From Lachnospiraceae bacterium (GTDB lineage Bacteria; Bacillota; Clostridia; Lachnospirales; Lachnospiraceae), in the NCBI GenBank assembly GCA_022800815.1, contig JAAWRC010000014.1:1-64000 (forward strand): a stretch of 64,000 nt of DNA. Reading direction: 5' to 3'. Below the pieces are notes generated by a model. That model ran no database searches, had not been told where the DNA came from, and saw nothing but the letters and a program-made list of their open reading frames with translations. The position numbers and the translations under genes were made by a program. Positions 24,325 to 32,848 of the stretch are shown here, in pieces (the first letter of the stretch is position 1; every line of letters starts with the position of its first letter).

Positions 24325-24645
24325 CTAGCGGAACACGGCCTGCACCAGCACCATGTAGAGGACGGTCCCGCCGCCGATGCTTAGGAGCAGGCTGTGCTTC
24401 CATTTGTGGGCCAGTACCACGAAGAGGCCGGCCAGAAGCTCCGGGAGGCCGAAGGGCCAGGCGAAGAAGTCCACGTCTTTAAAACAGTATATGATCAGCA
24501 TCCCCATGATGGCGTAGGGGAGGACACGCCCGAGATAGAGCACGAAATCGGGCGTTTTTTTGTTGGCCGGGAACAGGAGAAAGGGCAGGAGCCTTGTGAA
24601 AAAGGTGGCGGCGGCAACGGTGAGGATCGTAAATACCACGGACAT
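24325..24645 (-). CDS. azlD: Branched-chain amino acid transport protein AzlD
   Basis: About 106 residues with three or four hydrophobic helices, beginning MSVVFTILTVAAATFFTRLLP, a characteristic AzlD N-terminus. The start at 24645 is chosen because it overlaps the azlC stop (TAATG) and lies near the azlC ribosome context; a longer frame gives a non-membrane extension. It is the small partner of AzlC in an exporter of branched-chain amino acids. Confidence 0.92.
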   Translation of the reverse strand: MSVVFTILTVAAATFFTRLLPFLLFPANKKTPDFVLYLGRVLPYAIMGMLIIYCFKDVDFFAWPFGLPELLAGLFVVLAHKWKHSLLLSIGGGTVLYMVLVQAVFR

Positions 24646-25325
24646 TACAGAGTCTCCTTTCTTCTCAGCAGGGTCAGGGACAGGAGCAGGCAGCCCATGG
24701 CCACGGGGATGAACCAGTCCACGCCGAAGAGCAGCCGGCAGAGGACGGTGACGGAAAGCCCCAGGAGGGCCGGCAGATGATTCTTGCTGCTTTCCCATTG
24801 CTCCACAAAAATAACCAGGAACAGGGCCGTCATGGCAAAGTCAATCCCCGTGGAATCAAAGGGGATCAGGTGGCCGGCCAGACAGCCGACGATGCCGCCG
24901 AGGATCCAGTAGCCGTGGTTTAAGAGGGCGATGAAAAAGAAAAACCATTTCCGGTCCACTCCCTCCGGCGGTTTTACGGAGCAGAGCAGGGAATAGGTTT
25001 CGTCCGTCAGGGAAAAGATCATATAAGGCTTCAGGGGGCCGCTTTCCCGAAACTTTTCCAGCATGGAGAGCCCGTAAAACAGATGCCTGGCGTTGACTGT
25101 CAGGGTGATGAAGACGGTGGAGACCAGGTTAAAGGGGGCGGTCAGGAGCGGAATGGCGACAAACTGCATGGCGCCGGCATAGATGGTCACGCTCATGAAG
25201 ACGGCCCATCCCACGTGGAAGCCCTCGCTGGCAAGGAGGACGCCGAAGGCGATCCCCAGGAACAGATAGCCCATAAAGACGGGAAGGGTCAGCGGAAAGG
25301 CTGCCCGGAATGCTTTTTTGCGCAT
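24645..25325 (-). CDS. azlC: Branched-chain amino acid exporter AzlC
   Basis: The 226-residue integral membrane protein has the AzlC signatures GIAFGVLLASEGFHVGWAV, MSVTIYAGAMQFVAIPLL and LTVNARHLFYGLSM. ATG 25325 follows AAAGGAGCT; an upstream in-frame extension is hydrophilic and unlikely. The pair azlC-azlD is translationally coupled. A TTGCAT-N17-TATAAT promoter (25381-25409, minus strand) precedes it. Confidence 0.93.
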   Translation of the reverse strand: MRKKAFRAAFPLTLPVFMGYLFLGIAFGVLLASEGFHVGWAVFMSVTIYAGAMQFVAIPLLTAPFNLVSTVFITLTVNARHLFYGLSMLEKFRESGPLKPYMIFSLTDETYSLLCSVKPPEGVDRKWFFFFIALLNHGYWILGGIVGCLAGHLIPFDSTGIDFAMTALFLVIFVEQWESSKNHLPALLGLSVTVLCRLLFGVDWFIPVAMGCLLLSLTLLRRKETL

Positions 25326-25380
25326 GGATAGCTCCTTTCGTGTTCTCTGCAAATCCTGAGACCTGCAATTGCCTGCCTCT

Positions 25381-25409
25381 ATTATAGCTATTGAGCGTTC
25401 TGTATGCAA
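25381..25409 (-). promoter_or_regulatory. Promoter of azlCD
   Basis: Minus strand: TTGCAT (25404-25409), 17-base spacer, TATAAT (25381-25386). It is divergent from the promoter at 25497. Confidence 0.75.
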
Positions 25410-25496
25410 CAGTTTGAAAAAAACAGATAATTTAGAAAAATTAAACTTTTATGTCAATTAACGAAAAAGAAATTTTTAAAAAATCAAAAAATAGTG

Positions 25497-25525
25497 TTGA
25501 CAAATGGTTTGAAGCGTGCTATCAT
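25497..25525 (+). promoter_or_regulatory. Promoter of the large non-coding unit
   Basis: TTGACA (25497-25502), 17-base spacer, TATCAT (25520-25525). It faces a ~0.9 kb region without credible genes that ends in an intrinsic terminator. Confidence 0.75.
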
Positions 25526-25531
25526 AAGGAC

Positions 25532-26443
25532 ATAACAAAAAACAAACAATCTTCAAGGCAAAAGAAACTTCAAAGAAATCTGACGAGAAAGGATTTCAGG
25601 AAAACAGACAGGTGTAAAGAAACCGGTTCTGGTAAAATCATTCCGAAAGAATAAAAAGTCGGTGGCGATTGTATAGGAATATCAATCAAGATCAGATAAG
25701 AAAATCGGTCGGGGTGATAAATAAGTTTTGTCCAACAAGAGAGACACAGAGCAGATATGCAGAGGTTGTCAATGGAAGCTTTGAACGATTGTACCAGGTA
25801 AGCATGGAAAGGAGGGGATTCCACTGGACACTGAATTTGCACAGCTGAAAACTCCATATGATTCTCGGTTGATGAAAGAGAAATCCTGTTGGAACCGCCT
25901 TCATCATATAGAGAGAAGATAAAAGCGTAAGAATCCGAATCGGTATATGTAAGTATACAAATCGAAGCAGAGAAATCGGATCAGATGTGATACATCGACG
26001 GGAATCAGGAGTTTTCAGTGGTGGATATTTAGAAACCTTTATCGGAAACAGAGCAAGCGCTTTCATAAAAGAATCCGTGTATGGCATCATCTGTTTTTGG
26101 GCGGACAACAAAGAATGGATGTTCATTTTGAGATAAGATCAGAGACGATCTTCATGGAGGAATGACAAAGATTCAGGAAGGTTCTTCGGCGAATACGGAT
26201 GCTGTGATACATTGAGGGAAGCAGGAAGAAGAGCAGATTGATCCAGGTAGGATTGATGGAAGAACTGCAAAACGGTTGCTTCAAAAAAGAAAGCGAATCT
26301 TCATCTAAAAAGGGAACCTGACAACAAGGCGGAAGGGATATCACATACAAACTCCTTCGATAAGAAAAGAAAATACAATTTCAAATAAAAACTTCATAGA
26401 AAATAAAAGAGGCTGCACGGAAAATGCGTTCAGTCTCTTTTTT
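25532..26443 (+). ncRNA. Candidate large structured non-coding RNA (about 0.9 kb)
   Basis: The region runs from a near-consensus promoter to an intrinsic terminator and is A+T- and purine-rich, unlike its G+C-rich neighbours. No ORF has a ribosome site or protein-like composition. Many local helices are visible. GAAATC/GATTTC (25575-25597), TGGAA/TTCCA near 25805, and a GTATA/TATAC hairpin enclosed by ATCCGA/TCGGAT (about 25933-25981). GATGT/ACATC near 25985, AAGATC/GATCTT (26135-26152), and GCAA/TTGC near 26267. The size and style recall GOLLD or ROOL giant RNAs, but I cannot assign it to a family by eye. Confidence 0.55.
26407..26443 (+). terminator. Terminator of the large non-coding unit
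   Basis: AAGAGGCTG (26407-26415) pairs with CAGTCTCTT (26431-26439) through one G-U pair, and is followed by a run of six T residues (26438-26443). Confidence 0.85.
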
Positions 26444-26456
26444 ATGCACACGCCCG

Positions 26457-26597
26457 TGCAGAGGAAGTATGCCACTGGGGTGGCGCACGGGCGGTGCGAC
26501 GAGTAGGGGAAAAGACTTCTCCCCTACTCGATTGCGTAGCCCTATGCAGAGGAAGTATGCCGCAGAAGCGGCGCATGGCGAGTAGGGAGAAAACCCT
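26457..26597. repeat. Tandem pair of hairpin repeats downstream of the HD-GYP gene
   Basis: A 17-bp sequence (TGCAGAGGAAGTATGCC) occurs at 26457-26473 and 26545-26561. Each copy is followed by a small hairpin: GCCAC/GTGGC in the first and GCCGC/GCGGC in the second, a compensated base-pair change. A larger GAGTAGGG hairpin comes next, perfect in the first copy at 26500-26530. They lie between converging transcripts and may act as terminators or be a dispersed structured repeat. Confidence 0.65.
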
Positions 26598-26599
26598 CC

Positions 26600-28066
26600 T
26601 TATGTTTCTTCCCAGCAGCGGCTTTCTTCGAACAGGCGGACCAGTTCCGCGTCCAGCTTTCCCTCCTTTTCCGCCATGATCTCCAGCACGGCCAGGGCCC
26701 GCTCTATGGGCATGCCCGGCTTGTAGGGGCGGTCGTCGGCGGTCAGGGCGTCGAAGATGTCCAGGATCGTGAGGATGCGGACCTCCACGGGAATCTCCTC
26801 CTCCGTGAGATGGGCGGGATAACCGCTGCCGTTCAGGAATTCGTGGTGGGAGGAGGCCCATTCCCGCACATGGGAGAAGTCCTGGGAAAACCGGATTTGG
26901 GACAGAAGCTTTCTGGTGGCGGACACATGGGACTCCATGACGATCCGCTCCTCCTGGGAGAGGGTGCCTTTGCGGATGGAGAGCATGGCGTATTCTTCCG
27001 GGGAAAGCCAGGGCTTCTCCCGTCCTTCCCGGTCGGTGAAGGTCCTGGCCGCCAGCTCCTCCAGGGCCGCCAGCGTTTCGTCGGAGAGAAAGCCGGCGGT
27101 GTTGGCGGCTTCGACCAGTTTTTCGGCCTGGCGGGTCCGGTCGGTCAGCTCCTCCTGCTCCTCGCCGGAAAGGTGGTCGGAGAGCCGGTCGATCTCCCCT
27201 TGCATCCGGAGAAGCTCCATGCGGTGGAGAAATGCCGTGCGCTGTTCCGGCAGAAGCCTGGCCGGTTTGTCCATAATCTCCAGGGGGATGACCAGCTTGC
27301 CGATGTCGTGGAGCCAGACGCTCATCAAAAGTTCCTCCCGCCTGGCGGCGGAGAAGGGCGCTTCCTCCCCGGAGGAGGAGGCTTTTTCGTTCAGATAATC
27401 CAGAAATCGGTTCCCGTAGGCGGCCATGTGCCTGGTGTGGCTGCCGTTGTAGGGGCTTCGCTCATCGATGGCGGAGGACATGACGCGGACAAAGGAGCGG
27501 AACAGCTCCTTGATGTCCTGGATGTAACGGACGTTCTGGATGGTGATGGCGGCCTGGGAGGCGACGGATTCCAATACCAGGGCCATGTCCTTCGGGAACG
27601 GGCATACATTTCCGGCATCATCCATGGCGTTGATGAGCTGGAGAACGCCCAGCTTTTCCCCCTCCCGGTTGCACATGGGGACGGCCAGCATGGATTTCGT
27701 GTGGTATCCGGTGAGGGAGTCGTAACGGATGGGGCCGGAGAAGTCGTATTCCCGGCATTCCTTCACGTCATCCACGCTGAGGGTCCGCCCCTCCAAAAGA
27801 GCCATGGCGCACATGTTTTCCCTCTTTAGGGGGACGGGCACTATGTCCGGGTCCCTGCCGTCACCGCCGGAATAGACCCGCATGGTGTGATTGCGCATGA
27901 TCTTAAACCGCAGGACGTCGCCGTCCAGCAGGTACAGGGTTCCCGCATCGCAGTGCGCCAGTTCCATGACGCAGGTTAAGAGCTGGTCCAGTAGGCGGTT
28001 CAGGTCCCGCTCGGCGGAGAGCTGCACACCGATCTTCAAAATGCGTTCCATGTCTTCCTGTTTCAT
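26600..28066 (-). CDS. GAF-HD-GYP domain protein (putative cyclic-di-GMP phosphodiesterase)
   Basis: A 488-residue protein with an N-terminal GAF sensor domain (about residues 10-185; CDAGTLYLLDG, MLAVPMCNREGEKLGVLQLIN) and a C-terminal HD-GYP domain. HD-GYP landmarks are HTRHMAAY, LHDIGKLVIP, the HH pair in HHEFLNGSGYP and DIFDALTADDRPYK. About 100 residues of charged helix are inserted between HDIGK and the later His motifs, a common variant. It overlaps the metallo-beta-lactamase gene by four bases. No GGDEF protein is encoded in the window. Confidence 0.9.
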   Translation of the reverse strand: MKQEDMERILKIGVQLSAERDLNRLLDQLLTCVMELAHCDAGTLYLLDGDVLRFKIMRNHTMRVYSGGDGRDPDIVPVPLKRENMCAMALLEGRTLSVDDVKECREYDFSGPIRYDSLTGYHTKSMLAVPMCNREGEKLGVLQLINAMDDAGNVCPFPKDMALVLESVASQAAITIQNVRYIQDIKELFRSFVRVMSSAIDERSPYNGSHTRHMAAYGNRFLDYLNEKASSSGEEAPFSAARREELLMSVWLHDIGKLVIPLEIMDKPARLLPEQRTAFLHRMELLRMQGEIDRLSDHLSGEEQEELTDRTRQAEKLVEAANTAGFLSDETLAALEELAARTFTDREGREKPWLSPEEYAMLSIRKGTLSQEERIVMESHVSATRKLLSQIRFSQDFSHVREWASSHHEFLNGSGYPAHLTEEEIPVEVRILTILDIFDALTADDRPYKPGMPIERALAVLEIMAEKEGKLDAELVRLFEESRCWEET

Positions 28067-28881
28067 AATGTGATCACCATACCTTCCCTCGCAAAACAGC
28101 AGGCGGCATCCATCCGGACGGCCCTTTTCTCCTGCGTCCTGAGAAACGAATCCGAATAGTTCGAGTCATAATGTGTCATCAGTATTTTTTTTGCTCCAGC
28201 CGCCTGTCGGAGGCGGATCCCCTGCTCCCAGGTGGAATGCCCCCAGCCCTTTTTCAGATCCTCCGGCGCAAAGCCTGCATCCCAGATCAACAGGTCGGCG
28301 TCACGGGAAAATTCCGTCAGGGCGGGGAGGATGGAAGCGTTCGTCTCGCAGTCCGGCGTATAGACCAGGCTTTTGACGGTTCCGTCCGGGGCGGCAGCCT
28401 CCAGCCGGTAGAGGAGACTTCCGCCAGGGTGGTTTCCGGCCATGGTATGTCCCTCCAGCCCGTTTAAGGAAAAACGTTCGTTTGTCCAGAGCTCGTGGAG
28501 CCAGACCCTGGCGGGAAAATCGGACAGGGCCACCGGCCAGAAGGGGGGACCGACCAAAGTTTCCAGCTTGTGGAAGGAGGCGGCCTTCGCATAGATATGG
28601 ATTTCGGCGGCCGGATCGAAAAAGGGCGAAAAGGAGGGCAGGCCCATCACGTGGTCCAGATGGAGGTGGCTGAGCAGGATGTGGATTTTTTCCCGGTTCC
28701 CGCCTGCATCCAGGGTTCGGCCGAGGGCCGACAGGCCGCTGCCGCCGTCCAAAACCACCAGGTCCCTTCCGCAGTCCGCACAGATGCAGGACGTATTTCC
28801 GCCGAAATCCAGAAATTCCCGTTCCGGCCTGGGGGCTGAGCCCCGCACCCCCCAGACCGTTATGTTCCATTCTTGTTGCAT
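28063..28881 (-). CDS. Metallo-beta-lactamase-fold hydrolase
   Basis: The 272-residue protein has the metal-binding motif SHLHLDHVMG, an Asp in DAGFAPEDL and later His residues in GHSTWEQG and MTHYD, as in MBL-fold hydrolases of the RNase Z/phosphodiesterase-like branch. The N-terminus (WGVRGSAPRP, FGGNTSC) is typical of a group associated with cyclic-nucleotide or signalling proteins. It lies between a class III cyclase and the HD-GYP gene, so cyclic-nucleotide hydrolysis is plausible, but the substrate is not shown by sequence. Confidence 0.85.
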   Translation of the reverse strand: MQQEWNITVWGVRGSAPRPEREFLDFGGNTSCICADCGRDLVVLDGGSGLSALGRTLDAGGNREKIHILLSHLHLDHVMGLPSFSPFFDPAAEIHIYAKAASFHKLETLVGPPFWPVALSDFPARVWLHELWTNERFSLNGLEGHTMAGNHPGGSLLYRLEAAAPDGTVKSLVYTPDCETNASILPALTEFSRDADLLIWDAGFAPEDLKKGWGHSTWEQGIRLRQAAGAKKILMTHYDSNYSDSFLRTQEKRAVRMDAACCFAREGMVITL

Positions 28882-28925
28882 ATCCTCACCTCCGCTTTTT
28901 ATCGAATCTTCTGGCGATATTTCCG

Positions 28926-28948
28926 GGAAAAGCCCTCTGCGCCGTGGA
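28926..28948 (+). repeat. Copy of a dispersed 23-bp repeat
   Basis: The core AAAAGCCCTCTGC lies within a 23-bp stretch that recurs at 62389-62411 with two G/A differences. Both copies are intergenic. Confidence 0.5.
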
Positions 28949-28976
28949 CGGACATATTGTCAGAAGGTTCCCGCGA

Positions 28977-30761
28977 TTATATTATCTCGTCCAGCGTCAA
29001 AACTTCAAAGCCCTCTTTTTTTCCCTTGAGCGGGATCGTGGCACCCAGGGAGGTGGTCCGGATGCGTCCCTCCAGGGCGTTGGCGACTGCCCTGGAGATA
29101 TAGATCGTGCCGCCGGGAGCGTTGGCCTCCAGCCGTGCCGCCGTGTTGACCGTGTCACCGATGGCGGTGTAATCCATCCGCCTGGGGGAGCCGATGTTGC
29201 CGACGACGGCCTCTCCCAGGTGGATGCCGATGCCGAAGGAGACAGTCTGGCCGTATGTTTTCAGAAGCTCCTCCGAGAGGGCTTTTGAGCCATCCACCAT
29301 GTCCATGGCCGCCCTGGCGGCCCGCATGACGGAATCCGCCTGGGGAAGCGGGGCGCCCCAGAAGGCCATGGCGGCATCGCCCACGAACTTGTCCAGGGTT
29401 CCGCCGTTTTTCAGGATGCAGTCGGAGATCAGGGTCAGGTAGCGGTTCAGGATTTTCACCACCTTTTTCGGCTCCAGATGCTCTGACATGGACGTGAAGC
29501 CCCGCACGTCCACGAACAGCACGGCGATTTCGGTCTGTCTCCCGCCAAGTTCCAGGGCGTCCGTCCCGTCCTTTAGAATCTCCGTCACGATCTCCGGCGC
29601 CACGTAGCGGCGGAAGGTGTTGGTGACTTTTTGCCGTTCCAGGGTGGCCTGGACGTAGTTGACGGCCAGGCAGACGGCGTAGAGAACGGTCAGGCCCGCC
29701 GGAATCCAGAGAACGTGGAGGATGTGGCCGGTCCGGTACATGCCCAGGCAGAGGAGGAACCAGCCGCCGGAAAGGAGGATCCAGAGCAGGGCGGAGATGC
29801 GGACCCGGCATCGCCTGAACAGGAGGAAGCCGAGCGTCAGAAGGAGGAACAAAAGGAAAAGCTGGAGACCGTCGGAGACTTCTGTCTTATAGTCGCCCCA
29901 CAGGAGGGCCTGGATGGCGTTGGCCTGATATTCCACGCCGTACATGGGACTTGCGTGGTCGGCGGAAGTTACGTAGCTGTCCTGGAGTCCGGCCGCATAG
30001 GGGCCGATCAGGACGATCTTTCCATCGAAGTAATCCGGGGACACGGTCCCGGAGAGAACGTCGGAGATGGAGATCATGGCGAAGTCGCCGGGCGTTCCGC
30101 AAAAGGGCAGATACCAAAAACCGTGGCCGTCGGTGGGCGGCTCCGTGACGCTGCCGCCGTAAGCCCTGGCGGCGGCCAGGGCGAGGGAGGGAATCCGGAT
30201 TCCGCTTGGCAGGGTCAGATACAGCATGTGGTGGCGCAAGATGCCGTCGGAGTCCATCATGGCGTTGATATGCCCCTGCGTGGATGCCGCCTTCAGGGCT
30301 TTGTAAGGCTCGCTGTAGGCGGTGACGGAATGGGGGGAGAGGGCGTAGTCGCCGCCGCTTTCCACGAGGGCGCTGCCGAATTCCGCCGCACAGGCGGTGA
30401 TCACGTTCGGATATCGCCCCGCCGCCTCGGCGAGCCTCCGGTCTGCCGCCGGGTCCGATTCGCCGCTGTAGAGGACGTCGATCCCGATCACGGCGGGACG
30501 GCATTCCTCGGAAGCGTTTAAGATTTCCAGAGCCTCGGCGACGGGATTTCGGCCCCATTGCTGGTAAGGGCCGTAGACCTCCAGGGCCTTCTGGTCGATC
30601 CCCACCAGGACTATTTTTCCGTCGGAGGCGGCACGCTCCTGATAGAGGGCGTCGGAGAGGGCCAGGTCGGCCGATCGGAACAGGCCCAGCCCAAGGATCA
30701 GGGTCAGAAGCCCTGCCGCAGACAGGGCGAAAAGAAAGGTGCGGAATCGTCGGTTTTTCAT
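28977..30761 (-). CDS. CHASE2-domain class III adenylate/guanylate cyclase
   Basis: A 594-residue receptor cyclase. One N-terminal membrane helix precedes an extracytoplasmic CHASE2 sensor (about residues 30-300; KIVLVGIDQKALEVYGP, AVIGIDVLYSG), then three membrane helices and a C-terminal class III cyclase domain (about residues 410-580). Metal-binding Asp residues are in VLFVDVRGFTSMSEH and VGDAAMAFWG. The substrate/transition-state region is DYTAIGDTVNTAARLE. Base specificity (ATP or GTP) is not certain. The start overlaps the upstream FecR-like frame (ATGA), and the operon continues to the MBL hydrolase and HD-GYP genes. Confidence 0.9.
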   Translation of the reverse strand: MKNRRFRTFLFALSAAGLLTLILGLGLFRSADLALSDALYQERAASDGKIVLVGIDQKALEVYGPYQQWGRNPVAEALEILNASEECRPAVIGIDVLYSGESDPAADRRLAEAAGRYPNVITACAAEFGSALVESGGDYALSPHSVTAYSEPYKALKAASTQGHINAMMDSDGILRHHMLYLTLPSGIRIPSLALAAARAYGGSVTEPPTDGHGFWYLPFCGTPGDFAMISISDVLSGTVSPDYFDGKIVLIGPYAAGLQDSYVTSADHASPMYGVEYQANAIQALLWGDYKTEVSDGLQLFLLFLLLTLGFLLFRRCRVRISALLWILLSGGWFLLCLGMYRTGHILHVLWIPAGLTVLYAVCLAVNYVQATLERQKVTNTFRRYVAPEIVTEILKDGTDALELGGRQTEIAVLFVDVRGFTSMSEHLEPKKVVKILNRYLTLISDCILKNGGTLDKFVGDAAMAFWGAPLPQADSVMRAARAAMDMVDGSKALSEELLKTYGQTVSFGIGIHLGEAVVGNIGSPRRMDYTAIGDTVNTAARLEANAPGGTIYISRAVANALEGRIRTTSLGATIPLKGKKEGFEVLTLDEII

Positions 30762-31235
30762 GTGTTCTCCTTTTGGGCGGCAGCGGATTTATTGGAAAAA
30801 GCCGATGCCGCTTCTGAGAGCTGGCTTTTAAGCTCGCCGACGGTGGCAGCGAGAGATTCCTCCCGGTTATATAGTTCCTGATAGGAAACGGAATCTAAAA
30901 GCTCGAAGCGTTCGTCCGTCCGGGACTGGATTTCGGCGAAAATCTGCTCGAATGAACTCTGTCTTGTCGAAGGGGATCCGGTCGACGCCGTCCCCGTTCC
31001 AGACATAGCCGGTGAAGCCGTAGCCAGGCGCATCCCGGAACGTGTAGGCTCCCAGGATCAGCAGATTCTCCATGCTGTCGTCGGCTACCTCCACGGAGCC
31101 CTCGGATTTTGCAAGGTGTATGGTGGCGGCCCTTGCGGTTTCGCCGCCGCAGGAGGAGAGCCAGAAGCCGGAAAACAGGATGGAAAGGATTGCGAGTGCC
31201 GCAGCGATGCGCCGGATAGGGCTTTTTTGTCCCAT
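30758..31235 (-). pseudogene. Frameshifted FecR-like lipoprotein gene
   Basis: The first part (from ATG 31235) encodes a lipoprotein signal ending FWLSSC and a FecR-like opening, ATIHLAKSEGSVEVADDSMENL. That resembles TMHLVQTKGTVGVQD in the intact FecR protein at 41135-42541. The frame diverges near 30967; in another frame the helical tail EQIFAEIQSRTDERFELLD continues to a stop overlapping the cyclase start. Most of a FecR domain is also missing, so deletion and frameshift are both likely. A TTGCAA-N17-TACAAT promoter (31243-31271, minus strand) would start transcription almost at the ATG, with no ribosome site visible. Confidence 0.6.
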
Positions 31236-31419
31236 GCAGTTTATTGTATAACAGAACGGACGGGATTGCAAGAATTTGTGGCCGCCGGTCTCTTTTTCGG
31301 AGACGAATGTCTGTGAATGCCATTTCCCGCCGGGTCTTGCATTCGCCGGCCATCTGTGATAAAGTGATATCAAAGAAATCAATGTGTGGCATATAAGAAA
31401 AGGAAAAGGTAAGATGGAG

Positions 31420-31462
31420 CTGCTGCTTCAACGGTTGAACATCGTGGAGCGGCAGTTTTTTT
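31420..31462 (+). terminator. Orphan intrinsic terminator in the 31.24-31.59 kb spacer
   Basis: CTGCTGCT (31420-31427) pairs with AGCGGCAG (31448-31455) through one G-U pair, followed by seven T residues. No rightward gene lies upstream. The 358-bp spacer otherwise holds a 44-codon frame from ATG 31414 that overlaps the hairpin, the leftward FecR-like promoter and the promoter of the next operon. Confidence 0.6.
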
Positions 31463-31517
31463 GCGAAAATTTTGACAAAGACACAAAGATAAGTCAAGTT
31501 TTCCAAAAGACGTCCTA

Positions 31518-31546
31518 TTGTGTCGCCAATATTTATTTATTATACT
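31518..31546 (+). promoter_or_regulatory. Promoter of the aminotransferase/ABC transporter operon
   Basis: TTGTGT (31518-31523), 17-base spacer, TATACT (31541-31546). The inverted pair GACACAA (31478-31484) and TTGTGTC (31518-31524) overlaps the -35 and could be an operator. Confidence 0.6.
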
Positions 31547-31593
31547 AAAACCAACCTAATCGTACAGAAATTATTGGCAAAGGAGGAAGCAAT

Positions 31594-32826
31594 ATGCCGG
31601 GACCGGGAGCATTTTGGATTGGAGAGGAAGAGATCAACGAGGTGGTTGACGTGCTGAAAGGAGGACATCTGTCCCGCTATGGCAGCTATGACGATCCGAA
31701 TTTCAAGCACAAGGTGATTTCCTTTGAGGAGGAGTTTGCAAAGTTTTCAGAGGTGAAGCACTGTCTGGCCGTATCCGGAGGGACCAGTGCGCTGATCAAC
31801 TGCCTGGTGTCCATGGGCGTGGGGCCTGGCGACGAGGTCATCGTGCCGGGCTACACCTTCGTGGCCACCATGTCGGCGGTGCTGTTTGCGAAGGCGGTTC
31901 CCATTCTGGCGGAGATCGACGAATCCCTGACCATGGACCCGGATGACTTCGAGAGAAAGATCACGCCCCGGACGAAGGCCGTCATTCCCGTCCACATGCT
32001 GGGGAACCCCTGCGACATGGACCGGATCATGGAGATCGCCGACCGGCACGGGATCATGGTTCTGGAGGACAGCTGTCAGGCCTGCGGTGCCTCCTACAAG
32101 GGACGCCCCGTGGGCAGTTTTGGGAAGATGTCGGCCTTTTCCCTGAACATTTTCAAGACGATCACGGCGGGGGACGGCGGCATGCTCACCACCAATGACG
32201 ATGAACTGTTCAAACGGGCGTTCGCCTTCCACGACCAGGGGCATCTCCCCTACCGGGCGGGGGCGGAGATCGGCGGCAGGACCATCATCGGAATGAACCA
32301 GAGGGTCAACGAGGTGAGCGGTGCGGTGGCCCTGGCCCAGGTGAGGAAGCTGCCCAGGATCCTTGACGTTCTCAGAAAGAACAAGGCGCAGCTAAAGAGC
32401 AGACTGGGTGGGCTTCCCGGTTTTCGGTTCCGAAGGATCAACGACGAGGGCGAGTGCGGGACCATTCTGACACTGATTTTTGACACGGAGGAGTTGGCAG
32501 AGCGTTTCTGTAAAGAGGTGGGCACGAAGGTGGTCTACGAGTCCGGCTGGCACGTCTATGCCCATATGGAGCAGATCCTGAACAAATGCACCACCAGTTC
32601 GTTCAAATGTCCTTACGAGTGCCCCGTTTACGGACGGGATGTCCGGTACAGGAACGACATGCTTCCGCAGACGGACGCCATTTTAAAGAGGAGCGTCAAC
32701 ATCAGCGTCGGCGTGGTGGACGGTGCGCTGGCCGCCGGCTTCGGCATCAACATCAATTCCTTTGAGGAGGAGATCGACGAGGCGGCCGACCAGGTGGTCC
32801 GGGCCCTGAGAAAGATCATGGCTTGA
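31594..32826 (+). CDS. DegT/DnrJ/EryC1/StrS-family aminotransferase (first)
   Basis: The 410-residue fold-type I PLP enzyme has the family blocks LAVSGGTSALINCL, GDEVIVPGYTFVATMSAV, VLEDSCQACGASYKG and the PLP-binding Lys in SAFSLNIFKTITAGDGG. The family aminates keto-sugars and keto-cyclitols such as scyllo-inosose; the substrate here is unknown. AAAGGAGG precedes the start. It leads an operon with a paralogous aminotransferase 22 nt downstream and an RbsACB-type importer, so it may act on the imported compound. Confidence 0.88.
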   Translation: MPGPGAFWIGEEEINEVVDVLKGGHLSRYGSYDDPNFKHKVISFEEEFAKFSEVKHCLAVSGGTSALINCLVSMGVGPGDEVIVPGYTFVATMSAVLFAKAVPILAEIDESLTMDPDDFERKITPRTKAVIPVHMLGNPCDMDRIMEIADRHGIMVLEDSCQACGASYKGRPVGSFGKMSAFSLNIFKTITAGDGGMLTTNDDELFKRAFAFHDQGHLPYRAGAEIGGRTIIGMNQRVNEVSGAVALAQVRKLPRILDVLRKNKAQLKSRLGGLPGFRFRRINDEGECGTILTLIFDTEELAERFCKEVGTKVVYESGWHVYAHMEQILNKCTTSSFKCPYECPVYGRDVRYRNDMLPQTDAILKRSVNISVGVVDGALAAGFGININSFEEEIDEAADQVVRALRKIMA

Positions 32827-32848
32827 GAAAAAAGAAGGAGGAAAAGGT

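Noticed and set aside
25451-25654. 67-codon ORF at the start of the A+T-rich region
   Set aside because: It begins upstream of the strong promoter at 25497, has no ribosome site and a low-complexity Lys-rich product.
25692-26126. 144-codon minus-strand ORF inside the candidate large RNA
   Set aside because: It has no ribosome site, an unusual composition and no recognisable motif. The promoter and terminator of the region face the other way.
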